From Brevibacillus_C sp046036945 (lineage in GTDB: Bacteria; Bacillota; Bacilli; Brevibacillales; Brevibacillaceae), in the NCBI RefSeq assembly GCF_046036945.1, contig NZ_JBJQOQ010000001.1:434001-498000 (forward strand): a stretch of DNA of 64,000 nucleotides, in the 5' to 3' direction. A program made the position numbers and the translations under genes. Every line of letters begins with the position of its first letter. Within the stretch, counting starts at the first letter, position 1. This document shows positions 17,517-25,922 of the stretch, piece after piece. Under the pieces are notes generated by a model. That model made no database searches. It saw only the letters and a list, made by a program, of their open reading frames with translations, and had not been told where the DNA came from.

Positions 17517-18869
17517 ATGACAACAGCAAATACAATGTCGATTTTGCTTAACCCCGTGCCGGCGCTTGAACTGTGCCGCGACTATCGCAGGATGATGTCC
17601 GTGCTCAAGCTGCACGGAATACCGACGCTCTTGCTCCGGCAGCGCGGACAGGTAGGTGAAGCTGGCAGCAGGCCCCAGCGCAGTTACCTGGTTCACCTGT
17701 TTCAGCAACGCGTTCTGGGGTTGGGCATGGCCGAATCCCAGGGTGTGTGGCTTATGGGGCAGGTGGTCAACCCGGAAGAGCTTGCTTTTCTCCCCGCGCA
17801 GAAGCGGGAGGGTGCAGAGATCAAGCGGGTCATCGCCTGTGCGATTCGCAGCTTGTATGCTGTAGGGCTGGATTACGGCTCCGTCCTCATCGCTGCCTTG
17901 TCGCCGACTCGCATCCGGGTCATGGATGTAGCTCCCGGAATGGAGCGAGGGGAGCCGCTATCATTAGTGTATGCCGAAGCGCTGCGGAATTTCCTGCAAC
18001 AAGTCGGCGATGAACAGCAGAAGCAGACGGGTGTAACGCTTGGGGCCGACCCCGAATTTGCCCTGCGCAGCAAGACGGGTGAAATGGGGATCGCGTCTGC
18101 CTTTTTGGGAAAACACGGCATCGCGGGATGCGATTTCGCTCGGACAGAAAATCGCCTGGAAAATCGCTTTCCGCTGGTCGAGCTGCGCCCCGAGCCCGCT
18201 GACGAGCCAGATCTGCTGCTCCGCCATCTCTTTCGGGCCATGCAAATTGCCCGAAGCAAAATAGACGAATCGTGGGAGTGGATTGCCGGCGGCATGCCGT
18301 TTCAAGGTTTTCCGATCGGCGGACACATCCATTTCAGCGGCGTTCTCCCGACTTTTCATTTAGCGAGAAAGCTGGATAGTTACCTCAGCTTGCCGCTTAG
18401 TTTGGTGGAGGATTCAGGAAGCCGGGAGCGCCGGCCGAAATACGGATTTTTAGGAGATGTGCGAAAACAGCCGTATGGCGGATTTGAATACCGGACGCTG
18501 CCGAGCTGGCTGGTCACGCCTCAGATTGCCAGGGGAGTGCTCACTATGGCGAAGCTGGTTGCGGAACAGCAATGGCTATTGTCCAGGATGCCTTCGACAG
18601 ATCTCGGTGTTCAAATGGCTTATTACAAAGCGGATACCGCTTTTTTGCGCCCAATTGTTCGTGATTTGCTGAAAGAAATGACCTTCCTGCCGATGTATCG
18701 GCACTATGAACAGGTGCTGGAACCGTTTTTCCGCTTTCTTACGTCCGGGAAAAGTTGGCCAGCCGGGCAGGATTTTCGCCCGGCCTGGGGACTCTTACCC
18801 TCTACATCCCAAAATAACCATGCTATAATAAGGGGCGAGATTGGAAAGCTAGGAGTCGTGTACCAATGA
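17517..18869 (+). CDS. predicted amidoligase, phiEco32-like COOH-NH2 ligase type 2
   Basis: 450-residue protein that I assign to the phiEco32-like COOH.NH2 ligase (PF14395) group of the gamma-glutamylcysteine-synthetase/glutamine-synthetase fold. Signature elements: GADPEF at about residue 178, FPLVELRPEP, GGHIHFSG at about 263 and GFEYRTLPSW at about 321, which together give the acidic and histidine ligands for Mg-ATP. Such enzymes form amide or peptide bonds; the substrate is unknown. The N-terminal 170 residues are unassigned. The 3' end overlaps mutS by ATGA (18866-18869), so translation is coupled. Lying between cotE and mutS suggests a spore-coat or surface peptide role, but this is inference only. 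Confidence 0.72.
   Translation: MTTANTMSILLNPVPALELCRDYRRMMSVLKLHGIPTLLLRQRGQVGEAGSRPQRSYLVHLFQQRVLGLGMAESQGVWLMGQVVNPEELAFLPAQKREGAEIKRVIACAIRSLYAVGLDYGSVLIAALSPTRIRVMDVAPGMERGEPLSLVYAEALRNFLQQVGDEQQKQTGVTLGADPEFALRSKTGEMGIASAFLGKHGIAGCDFARTENRLENRFPLVELRPEPADEPDLLLRHLFRAMQIARSKIDESWEWIAGGMPFQGFPIGGHIHFSGVLPTFHLARKLDSYLSLPLSLVEDSGSRERRPKYGFLGDVRKQPYGGFEYRTLPSWLVTPQIARGVLTMAKLVAEQQWLLSRMPSTDLGVQMAYYKADTAFLRPIVRDLLKEMTFLPMYRHYEQVLEPFFRFLTSGKSWPAGQDFRPAWGLLPSTSQNNHAIIRGEIGKLGVVYQ
18801..18829 (+). promoter_or_regulatory. possible internal promoter for mutSL
   Basis: TCTACA at 18801-18806, 17 bp spacer, TATAAT at 18824-18829 preceded by TG (extended -10). It lies in the 3' end of the amidoligase gene, 36 bp before mutS, and would uncouple mutSL transcription from that gene. 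Confidence 0.5.
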
Positions 18870-21427
18870 CACAATATACGCCGATGATTCAGCAGTATCT
18901 GGCGATCAAGCAAGAGTATCCCGATACTTTTTTATTTTTTCGCCTTGGAGATTTTTACGAGTTGTTTTTTGAAGACGCGGTAAAAGCGTCCCGCGAGCTG
19001 GAAATTACACTGACTGGCCGCGAAGGCGGGGGGGAGGAGCGAATCCCGATGTGCGGGGTTCCCCACCATTCCGCAGATACATACATAGCTGAGCTGTTAA
19101 AAAAAGGGTATAAAGTGGCCGTCTGCGAGCAAGTGGAAGATCCGAAGGCGGCCAAGGGTGTTGTCCGCCGCGAAGTGACGCGAGTGATCACGCCCGGGAC
19201 GATGATGGAAGGTCAGTGGCTAACCGACAAGGAAAACAACTACATCGTCTCCATCGGCGCAAGCGGCGGCCGGGCAAGCATCGCCGCCTGTGATATGAGT
19301 ACGGGCGAGATGTACGTCACCACTCCGCGCGCAGATGCAGTCTGGGAAGAGGCGCTGCGGTACCAGCCCAAGGAGCTTGTGCTGTGCGGAGAAGAGATCG
19401 CGGAAGGTGTGTTGCACCTGCCGTTCATGAAGCTGGCGCCGGACCAGATTGATTCCGGCCTCGCCGACAGCCAGTACGGCGAACAGGCAGCCGGGCTGGG
19501 TGAGTCCCAAAAGCTGGCCATTAGCGCGCTGCTGCAGTATATCGGCACGACGCAAAAGCGGGGACTTTCCCACTTGCGCCAGCTGGAAGTGTATGAAACC
19601 GCACAGTTTTTGCAGTTGGACGCTTTTTCCCGGCGCAATCTGGAGTTGACGGAGACGATTCGCGACAAGAGCAAAAAGGGATCGCTGCTCTGGCTGCTCG
19701 ACCGGACCGAAACAGCGATGGGCGGCCGTCAGCTGCGGCGCTGGATTGAGCGGCCGCTGCTGGATCGCGCGGAGATCGAACGGCGCTTGGATGCCGTCCA
19801 TCATCTGTACGAAGACTTGCTGCTGGCGTCCGATATCCGCGCCGCGCTTCACGAGGTGTATGACATCGAGCGGCTGACCGGGCGGATTGCGTACGGGAAT
19901 GCGAACGCCAGGGATCTGGTTCAGCTGCGCGTTTCACTGGAACACATTCCCGAACTGAAAGTGAGGCTCGCCGACAGCGGTTTGCCGGTGCTCTCGGAGC
20001 TGGCCGATGGCATGGACGCATGTGACGACCTCGTCAGCCTGCTGCGGCAGGCATTGGTCGAGGATCCGCCGCTCTCTGTACGCGAGGGCGGACTGATCCG
20101 CCCGGGGTATGACGCTTACCTGGACAAGCTGCAGCTGGCCAGCAGGGAAGGGAAGGACTGGATCGCCCAGCTGGAACAAGCTGAACGGGAAGCGACCGGC
20201 ATCCGCTCCCTGAAAGTAGGGTTTAACAAGGTGTTTGGCTATTACATCGAAATCTCCCGCGCCAACCTGTCCCACGTTCCCGAGGGGCGCTATGAGAGAA
20301 AACAGACACTGGCCAATGCGGAGCGGTTTATCACGCCGGAGTTAAAAGAGCGGGAAGCGCTCATCCTCGAAGCGGAAGAAAAGATGGTGGAATTGGAGTA
20401 CCAACTGTTCGTCCAGGTCCGCAGCGAACTGGCGCAGCATGTCGCCAGATTGCAGTCGCTCGCCGAAAAAGTGGCCGCAGTAGACGTGCTGCAGTCCTTC
20501 GCCACGGTAAGCTATGAACGCGGCTACGTTCGGCCGCAGATCGTCACAAGCGGCGAATTTGTCGTTCGAGAAGGACGGCATCCGGTCGTGGAAGCCGTTT
20601 TGTCCAAGGAAAAGTACGTAGCCAACGACGTCGCCCTCGACCAGGAGCAGCGGCAGGTACTGCTGATAACCGGGCCCAACATGGCGGGGAAAAGCACGTA
20701 CATGCGGCAGATCGCCCTGATGGCGATCATGGCGCAGATCGGCTGTTTTGTCCCGGCCAAAGAAGCCAGCCTCTCGCTGGTCGACCAGATCTTTACCCGC
20801 ATCGGCGCGGCTGACGACCTGGTCGGCGGCCACAGCACGTTTATGGTGGAGATGCTGGAGACGAAGCAGGCACTAGTGAAGGCGACGTCCCGCAGTTTAA
20901 TCCTGCTGGACGAGATCGGCCGAGGCACCTCCACCTATGACGGCATGGCGCTGGCCCAAGCAGTGATTGAGCACATCCACGACCGGATTGGCGCCAAGAC
21001 GCTGTTTTCCACGCACTACCACGAGCTGACCCAGTTGGCGGAAAGCCTGCCGCGCGTGGTCAACGTCAATGCCAGATGTGAGGAAAGAGACGGAAAGCTG
21101 CTGTTCTTGCACAAAATTGCCGAGGGACGCGCTGACAAAAGCTACGGCATCCACGTAGCGGAGCTTGCCGAGATGCCTCGTTCCGTCATTTCCCGGGCCC
21201 GGCAGATCCTCCATGAGCTGGAGGCGAAGCAAGTTGCGGCCGCACCGGAGCAGATGACGTTCGACATGCTGTTTGCCGCGGCGGCAGAAGAAAAGCCGGA
21301 GCCTGCCATCGATCCGCAAACGGCAGAAGTGCTTGACCAGCTGCGCTCGATCGACATTAACCACCTGACGCCGCTGCAGGCGATGCTGCTGCTGTCAGAG
21401 TGGAAGCAAACATTGACTGGAACGTGA
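18866..21427 (+). CDS. mutS: DNA mismatch repair protein MutS
   Basis: 853 residues, normal for MutS. It recognises mispairs and recruits MutL. The mismatch-binding FRLGDFYELFFEDA (Phe-x-Glu region) is at about 27-40; Walker A GPNMAGKSTYMRQ is at about 605; the Walker B/signature region LLDEIGRGTSTYDG and the ABC His (STHYHELT) follow. A C-terminal dimerisation helix-turn-helix is present (LTPLQAMLLLSEWK). ATG overlaps the upstream stop. mutL follows after 16 bp with its own RBS (AGAAGGAGG). Confidence 0.98.
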   Translation: MTQYTPMIQQYLAIKQEYPDTFLFFRLGDFYELFFEDAVKASRELEITLTGREGGGEERIPMCGVPHHSADTYIAELLKKGYKVAVCEQVEDPKAAKGVVRREVTRVITPGTMMEGQWLTDKENNYIVSIGASGGRASIAACDMSTGEMYVTTPRADAVWEEALRYQPKELVLCGEEIAEGVLHLPFMKLAPDQIDSGLADSQYGEQAAGLGESQKLAISALLQYIGTTQKRGLSHLRQLEVYETAQFLQLDAFSRRNLELTETIRDKSKKGSLLWLLDRTETAMGGRQLRRWIERPLLDRAEIERRLDAVHHLYEDLLLASDIRAALHEVYDIERLTGRIAYGNANARDLVQLRVSLEHIPELKVRLADSGLPVLSELADGMDACDDLVSLLRQALVEDPPLSVREGGLIRPGYDAYLDKLQLASREGKDWIAQLEQAEREATGIRSLKVGFNKVFGYYIEISRANLSHVPEGRYERKQTLANAERFITPELKEREALILEAEEKMVELEYQLFVQVRSELAQHVARLQSLAEKVAAVDVLQSFATVSYERGYVRPQIVTSGEFVVREGRHPVVEAVLSKEKYVANDVALDQEQRQVLLITGPNMAGKSTYMRQIALMAIMAQIGCFVPAKEASLSLVDQIFTRIGAADDLVGGHSTFMVEMLETKQALVKATSRSLILLDEIGRGTSTYDGMALAQAVIEHIHDRIGAKTLFSTHYHELTQLAESLPRVVNVNARCEERDGKLLFLHKIAEGRADKSYGIHVAELAEMPRSVISRARQILHELEAKQVAAAPEQMTFDMLFAAAAEEKPEPAIDPQTAEVLDQLRSIDINHLTPLQAMLLLSEWKQTLTGT

Positions 21428-21443
21428 GAAGGAGGCGGAGGAG

Positions 21444-23528
21444 ATGGGAATCATCCAGGTGATGGACGATCAGCTGAGCAACATGATCGCTGCGGGAGAA
21501 GTGGTGGAGCGCCCTGCCTCCGTGGTCAAAGAGCTGGTCGAAAACGCCATCGACGCATCGGCGAAGCGAATCGAAATCCACGTCGAGGAAGGCGGGCTGG
21601 GTTCCATCCGCATCGTCGATGACGGACACGGGATGGAGCGCAGCGACTGTCTGCTCGCATTCGAGCGGCACGCGACCAGCAAGATCCGCACGACGCGCGA
21701 CCTGTTTCAGATTCGTACGCTGGGGTTTCGCGGCGAGGCGCTGCCGAGTATCGCCTCCGTCGCCCGCGTCGAGCTGACTAGTACAGATGCAAGCGGGAAA
21801 GTGGGAACACAGATCGTGGTCGAAGGCGGCAAGGTACAAGGCGTCACGGACGTTGCCGCCGTGCAGGGAACCCAAATCGTCATTCGCGATCTGTTTTTTA
21901 ATACGCCGGCAAGGCTGAAGTATATGAAGTCGATCTCCACGGAGATCGGACATATCTCCGATTTTGTGAATCGCCTGGCGCTGGCTTACCCCGGGATCGC
22001 CTTTACGCTTACCCACAATGGAAAAGTGCTGCTGCAAACTTCCGGAGACGGCAAACTGCTGCATGTCATGGCGGCGATCTACGGCGTCCAGGTGGCCAAG
22101 CTGCTCCTCCCATTTAGCGGGGAGACGCTCGATTATCGCTGGAGCGGGTTTCTTGCCAAGACGGAAGTGACGAGGGCCAACCGTTCCTATATCTCCACTC
22201 TGGTCAACGGGCGCTACATCCGCAGTTATCCGCTGACCAATGCGATTATGCGCGGCTACCACACGCTTTTGCCAATCGGAAGGTTTCCGATTGTGGCTCT
22301 GCAATTGGAGATGGATCCGACCCTCGTCGATGTCAATGTGCATCCCGCAAAGCTGGAAGCGCGGTTTAGCAAAGAGCAGGAGCTGTGCGAGGCCATCGAA
22401 CAGGCCGTGAAGACGGCACTCCGCCAGGGCCTGCGAATCGTGCAGCCGCTTCAGGCGGAGCGCAGGGGGCGGGAACGAGGCGAGTCCCTGTTCCAGCCTC
22501 AGTTTGACCTAAACCCGGCAGGGTATACCAGGCCTGCGGTCAAGCTGGACAAAGCAGACGGTTCTGTATTCGGCCAGTCCCGCAGGCTTCCGCCGGAGGC
22601 GGAGGTTCGCGAAAGGTTCCTGGTGAAGGAGAGCGTGTTGTCGGAGCAGCCCACTGCGGAACAGCGGGTAAAAACCGCGTTCCGCGAAACCGAGCCCGCT
22701 GCAGAGGCAGAATCATCTGTACAAGCAGCTCCCGCGGCTGCGGCTAGGATGGATTTCGAATTGGCAGCTCCTGCGGCAGCAGTTGAAGCGGCGTTCGATA
22801 CAGCAGCTTCTACGGCTGAAGCTGAAGCGGCATTCGATCCGGCAGCTCCTGCGGCTGAAGCAGAAGCGGCATTCGATTCGGAATCCTCTGCGGGCCAGGG
22901 GAACACGTCTGCAGAGGAAGCCTCTGTGGCGGCGGCTGCGATCCCGATGCTTTACCCGGTCGGACAGGTACACGGGACCTATATTGTCGCGCAAAATGAG
23001 ACCGGGATGTACCTGATCGACCAGCATGCGGCACAGGAGCGGATCTACTACGAATTTTTTATGGAGAAGCTGCGAGAGGAGAGCGCGTCCAGCCAGCTGC
23101 TCTTGTTTCCCCACACCGTAGAATGTACGGCGGCGGAAGAAGCCCGCCTGTTGAAACGGCTGGAACTGCTTCAGTCCCTCGGTCTGGAGGCGGAGTGGTT
23201 CGGAATCCGGACGTTCATCGTCAGGGCTCACCCTTCCTGGTTTCCGCAAGGCAGCGAATTGGAAGTGATCGACGAGTTGATCCAGTTCGTTTTGGAGGCG
23301 GGTGAGCAGGCCCGCATCGACATCAGGGAAATGCGGGAAAAGGCGGCGATCATGATGTCGTGCAAGGCTTCGATTAAAGCCAACAGCTTTCTGACCCATG
23401 CGGAGATGGAGGCGCTGCTCGAGCGCCTGCGGAAGACCAAAAGCCCCTTTACCTGCCCGCATGGCAGACCGATCATCATCCACTTTTCTACCTATGAACT
23501 GGAAAAAATGTTTAAGCGGGTGATGTAA
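21444..23528 (+). CDS. mutL: DNA mismatch repair endonuclease MutL
   Basis: 694 residues. The GHKL ATPase domain has AAGEVVERPASVVKELVENA, DDGHGM and GFRGEALPSI. The C-terminal nicking domain carries the full DQHAAQERIYYE metal motif and CPHGRP, so this is the endonuclease-active form. The linker (about residues 415-490) is unusually Ala/Glu-rich and holds two and a half 13-residue repeats beginning EAAFD (DNA 22785-22823, 22824-22862, 22863-22892), which make it longer than in B. subtilis (627 residues). Ends with a terminator. Confidence 0.97.
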   Translation: MGIIQVMDDQLSNMIAAGEVVERPASVVKELVENAIDASAKRIEIHVEEGGLGSIRIVDDGHGMERSDCLLAFERHATSKIRTTRDLFQIRTLGFRGEALPSIASVARVELTSTDASGKVGTQIVVEGGKVQGVTDVAAVQGTQIVIRDLFFNTPARLKYMKSISTEIGHISDFVNRLALAYPGIAFTLTHNGKVLLQTSGDGKLLHVMAAIYGVQVAKLLLPFSGETLDYRWSGFLAKTEVTRANRSYISTLVNGRYIRSYPLTNAIMRGYHTLLPIGRFPIVALQLEMDPTLVDVNVHPAKLEARFSKEQELCEAIEQAVKTALRQGLRIVQPLQAERRGRERGESLFQPQFDLNPAGYTRPAVKLDKADGSVFGQSRRLPPEAEVRERFLVKESVLSEQPTAEQRVKTAFRETEPAAEAESSVQAAPAAAARMDFELAAPAAAVEAAFDTAASTAEAEAAFDPAAPAAEAEAAFDSESSAGQGNTSAEEASVAAAAIPMLYPVGQVHGTYIVAQNETGMYLIDQHAAQERIYYEFFMEKLREESASSQLLLFPHTVECTAAEEARLLKRLELLQSLGLEAEWFGIRTFIVRAHPSWFPQGSELEVIDELIQFVLEAGEQARIDIREMREKAAIMMSCKASIKANSFLTHAEMEALLERLRKTKSPFTCPHGRPIIIHFSTYELEKMFKRVM
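22785..22892 (+). repeat. 39-bp tandem repeat in the mutL linker
   Basis: Two full copies and one partial copy of a 39-bp unit encoding EAAFD followed by an Ala-rich octamer. The partial third copy diverges after EAAFDSE. In frame, in the disordered linker between ATPase and endonuclease domains. Confidence 0.75.
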
Positions 23529-23533
23529 ATACT

Positions 23534-23573
23534 GCCCTCCTGCCGGCTCTGAAACCGGGGGAGGGCTTCTTTT
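23534..23573 (+). terminator. terminator after mutL
   Basis: GCCCTCC...CCGG (23534-23546) pairs with CCGGGGGAGGGC (23555-23566), then TTCTTTT. Confidence 0.75.
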
Positions 23574-23649
23574 GCTGCGGCCCGGCTTGGAACCAAAAAA
23601 GCTAGGAGCCGGCTAATTGCCCCAATCTTCATTAGATTCGATTCCACAT

Positions 23650-23679
23650 TTGACAACACATAGAAGGAAAAGATATAAA
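23650..23679 (+). promoter_or_regulatory. sigma-A promoter upstream of the RsmJ-like/miaA operon
   Basis: TTGACA at 23650-23655, 18 bp spacer, TATAAA at 23674-23679, about 95 bp before the TTG start at 23776. The intervening leader holds an inverted repeat GTGAAT/ATTCAC. Confidence 0.65.
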
Positions 23680-23775
23680 TTTACGTGAATGGGAATCTAC
23701 TGCTTAGGCACTAAATTCACATATATCTATTAGTTCCTATCGATAACATGCTATTATTGAAACGGGTGATGCAAC

Positions 23776-24561
23776 TTGATCCTGACAACGGGGTTGGAAC
23801 CCAGTGAAGAGACACTGGAACACGCCAAAGCGTTGGCTGAGCGGTTCGGAATACCGCTCATACCGCGGCGTTTCGATTCACTTGCGGCAGTTCGGCGGCG
23901 CAGCGGGGAAGATATGCTGCTCGTCGTCTCGGCAAAAGGGGTACGGCTTGAATCGCCGGGCTCACCGCCGTTCTTTTTTCATCCAAATACGGCTGCGTTC
24001 CGTATAAAGCGGCTTGAGCGCGGCGATACTGATACTATGCTCTCTGCCTGCCAAATAAAACCAGGTGATCGCGTGCTGGATGCTACACTTGGTTTGGGGG
24101 CCGACGCCATCGTGTTTGCCTATGCAGTCGGCAAGTCGGGCAGAGTCGTCGGTATCGAGTCACAGCGGACAGTCGCGCTGATGGTAGAGGACGGACTGCG
24201 CCGCTGGAGTCAGGGATCGGAAGCGCTGATCCAAGCGATGAGGCGGGTAGAGGTAGTCGCTTCCCACCATTACGAGTTTCTTCGGCGGCAGTCTGACCGT
24301 TCGTGGGACGTCGTCTACTTTGACCCGATGTTTGTGGCAGGTGTTGACGCTTCGAGCGGAATCGCCGCGCTTCGCCCATTTGCCAATCAGGAGCCGCTTG
24401 CCAAACAGGTGATGCAAGAGGCCCTCCGTGTTGCCCGCAGGCGTGTGGTGTTGAAAGAGGGGAAGACAAGCGAGTACTTTCGGCAGTTTGGGTTCACGCC
24501 ATACCGGAAGAAGGAACATCAGGTTGTATACAGCTATAGAGAGGTAACTGGAGGGGAGTGA
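23776..24561 (+). CDS. class I SAM-dependent methyltransferase, RsmJ-like
   Basis: 261-residue protein. After an N-terminal MILTTG strand comes LDATLGLGADAIVFA (SAM motif I, about residue 97), VVGIES (motif II acidic residue) and VVYFDPMF (motif IV, about residue 182), the pattern of the RsmJ/SAM_MT group. RsmJ methylates 16S rRNA G1516 in E. coli; whether this protein does so is unknown. The start is the TTG at 23776, chosen because MILTT is the usual family N-terminus. miaA begins 1 nt after its stop, so the two are co-transcribed. Confidence 0.75.
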   Translation: MILTTGLEPSEETLEHAKALAERFGIPLIPRRFDSLAAVRRRSGEDMLLVVSAKGVRLESPGSPPFFFHPNTAAFRIKRLERGDTDTMLSACQIKPGDRVLDATLGLGADAIVFAYAVGKSGRVVGIESQRTVALMVEDGLRRWSQGSEALIQAMRRVEVVASHHYEFLRRQSDRSWDVVYFDPMFVAGVDASSGIAALRPFANQEPLAKQVMQEALRVARRRVVLKEGKTSEYFRQFGFTPYRKKEHQVVYSYREVTGGE

Positions 24562-24562
24562 C

Positions 24563-25516
24563 GTGCAAGCGAAGGAAAAGTTAGTCGTGATTGTCGGGCC
24601 TACTGCTGTCGGCAAGACAGCACTCAGTTTGAGGCTTGCCCAGATGTTTAACGGCGAAATCATATCGGGAGATTCCATGCAGGTCTACCGCCGGATGGAC
24701 ATCGGCACAGCGAAAGCGACGCCTGAGGAGCGACGGATGGTTCCGCATCATTTGATCGACATCATCGATCCGGATGAAGAATACTCTGTAGTTCACTTCC
24801 AGGCGATGGCCAGGCAGCTCATTGCGGAAATCAACGGGCGCGGCCGATTGCCCTTTGTCGTCGGCGGTACCGGACTTTACATAGAATCAGTCACACACAG
24901 CTTTCACTTTTCGGAAGCCGGGCAAGATCTTGAATTACGTCAACGGCTTGAAAAGATTGCAGAGTTGGAAGGCGTGGAAGCGCTGCACCGACAGTTGGCA
25001 GCGATCGATCCGCTCACTGCCGAACGGCTGCATCCCAACGACAAGAAACGGGTTATCCGGGCCATCGAGATTTACCAGGTCACCGGACAGCGCATGTCGG
25101 ATTTTCAGGTGCGGGCGGAGCATTCCCCTTACCAATTGGTCATGATCGGGCTGACGATGGATCGCGCCGTGTTGTATGAACGGATTAACAAGCGCGTCGA
25201 TCTGATGATCGAGGCCGGCCTGGTCGAAGAAGTCAGGCAGCTCCTCGACAGCGGCGTGGATCCTGCCGCGGTGTCGATGCAGGGACTTGGCTATAAAGAA
25301 CTGGTTCCGTATTTATATGGTGAAATTCCTTTGGAACAGGCGGTGGCTGCGATCAAGCAGCGTACCCGTCACTTTGCCAAACGTCAGCTGTCATGGTTTC
25401 GGCGCATGTCAGATATTCAATGGTTCGACGTTACCGACTCGGAAGAATATTCATCGGTAGTGGAGAGAATCAGCCAAACATTGGCAGGAAAGTTTCACCA
25501 ACTGCCGAATATATAA
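24563..25516 (+). CDS. miaA: tRNA dimethylallyltransferase
   Basis: 317 residues, standard for MiaA, which adds the dimethylallyl group to A37 and provides the substrate for MiaB. P-loop GPTAVGKT at about 10-17; SGDSMQVYRRMDIGTAK, HHLIDI and VVGGTGLY motifs all present. Starts with GTG after GGAGGGGAG. It leads to hfq with a 29-bp gap, a linkage shared with many bacteria. Confidence 0.97.
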   Translation: MQAKEKLVVIVGPTAVGKTALSLRLAQMFNGEIISGDSMQVYRRMDIGTAKATPEERRMVPHHLIDIIDPDEEYSVVHFQAMARQLIAEINGRGRLPFVVGGTGLYIESVTHSFHFSEAGQDLELRQRLEKIAELEGVEALHRQLAAIDPLTAERLHPNDKKRVIRAIEIYQVTGQRMSDFQVRAEHSPYQLVMIGLTMDRAVLYERINKRVDLMIEAGLVEEVRQLLDSGVDPAAVSMQGLGYKELVPYLYGEIPLEQAVAAIKQRTRHFAKRQLSWFRRMSDIQWFDVTDSEEYSSVVERISQTLAGKFHQLPNI

Positions 25517-25545
25517 CTTACAAGTCCTTTTAGGGGGTATTGACC

Positions 25546-25785
25546 ATGAAACAGACGATCAACATCCAAGATACGTTTTTAAACCATCTGCGTAAGGAAA
25601 ACATCGCGGTTACCATTTACTTGGTCAACGGCTTTCAATTGCGGGGCTACATTAAAGCATTCGATAACTTTACGATCGTAATCGATACGGACGGAAAACA
25701 GCAGCTTGTCTACAAGCACGCGATCTCCACGTTTACCCCGCAGCGACCTGTCTCCCTGATGGCAGCGGAAAACAATCAGCAGTGA
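25546..25785 (+). CDS. hfq: RNA chaperone Hfq
   Basis: 79-residue Sm-like hexameric RNA-binding protein. Sm1 (FLNHLRKENIAVTIYLVNGFQ) and Sm2 (YKHAISTF) motifs are intact. The ATG at 25546 is 8 nt after AGGGGG (25532-25537); a TTG at 25540 is in frame but too near. Directly downstream of miaA. Confidence 0.97.
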   Translation: MKQTINIQDTFLNHLRKENIAVTIYLVNGFQLRGYIKAFDNFTIVIDTDGKQQLVYKHAISTFTPQRPVSLMAAENNQQ

Positions 25786-25796
25786 CAGATGATAAG

Positions 25797-25826
25797 GCCG
25801 GAACTCTCGCAGATTCCGGGCTTTTT
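25797..25826 (+). terminator. terminator after hfq
   Basis: CCGGAA/TTCCGG stem with one outer mismatch, followed by CTTTTT. Confidence 0.65.
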
Positions 25827-25922
25827 CATGTCCGAGCGCCAAAAAGCCCGGGCAAATTTTCGCGCAGGTTTTCCCCGCCTGACGAGTATACTAATGGTAT
25901 GACATGAAGGCAGGTGATACTT

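Noticed and set aside
21357..22343. 328-residue minus-strand open frame
   Set aside because: Antisense to mutL; composition of a shadow frame, no RBS or family motif.
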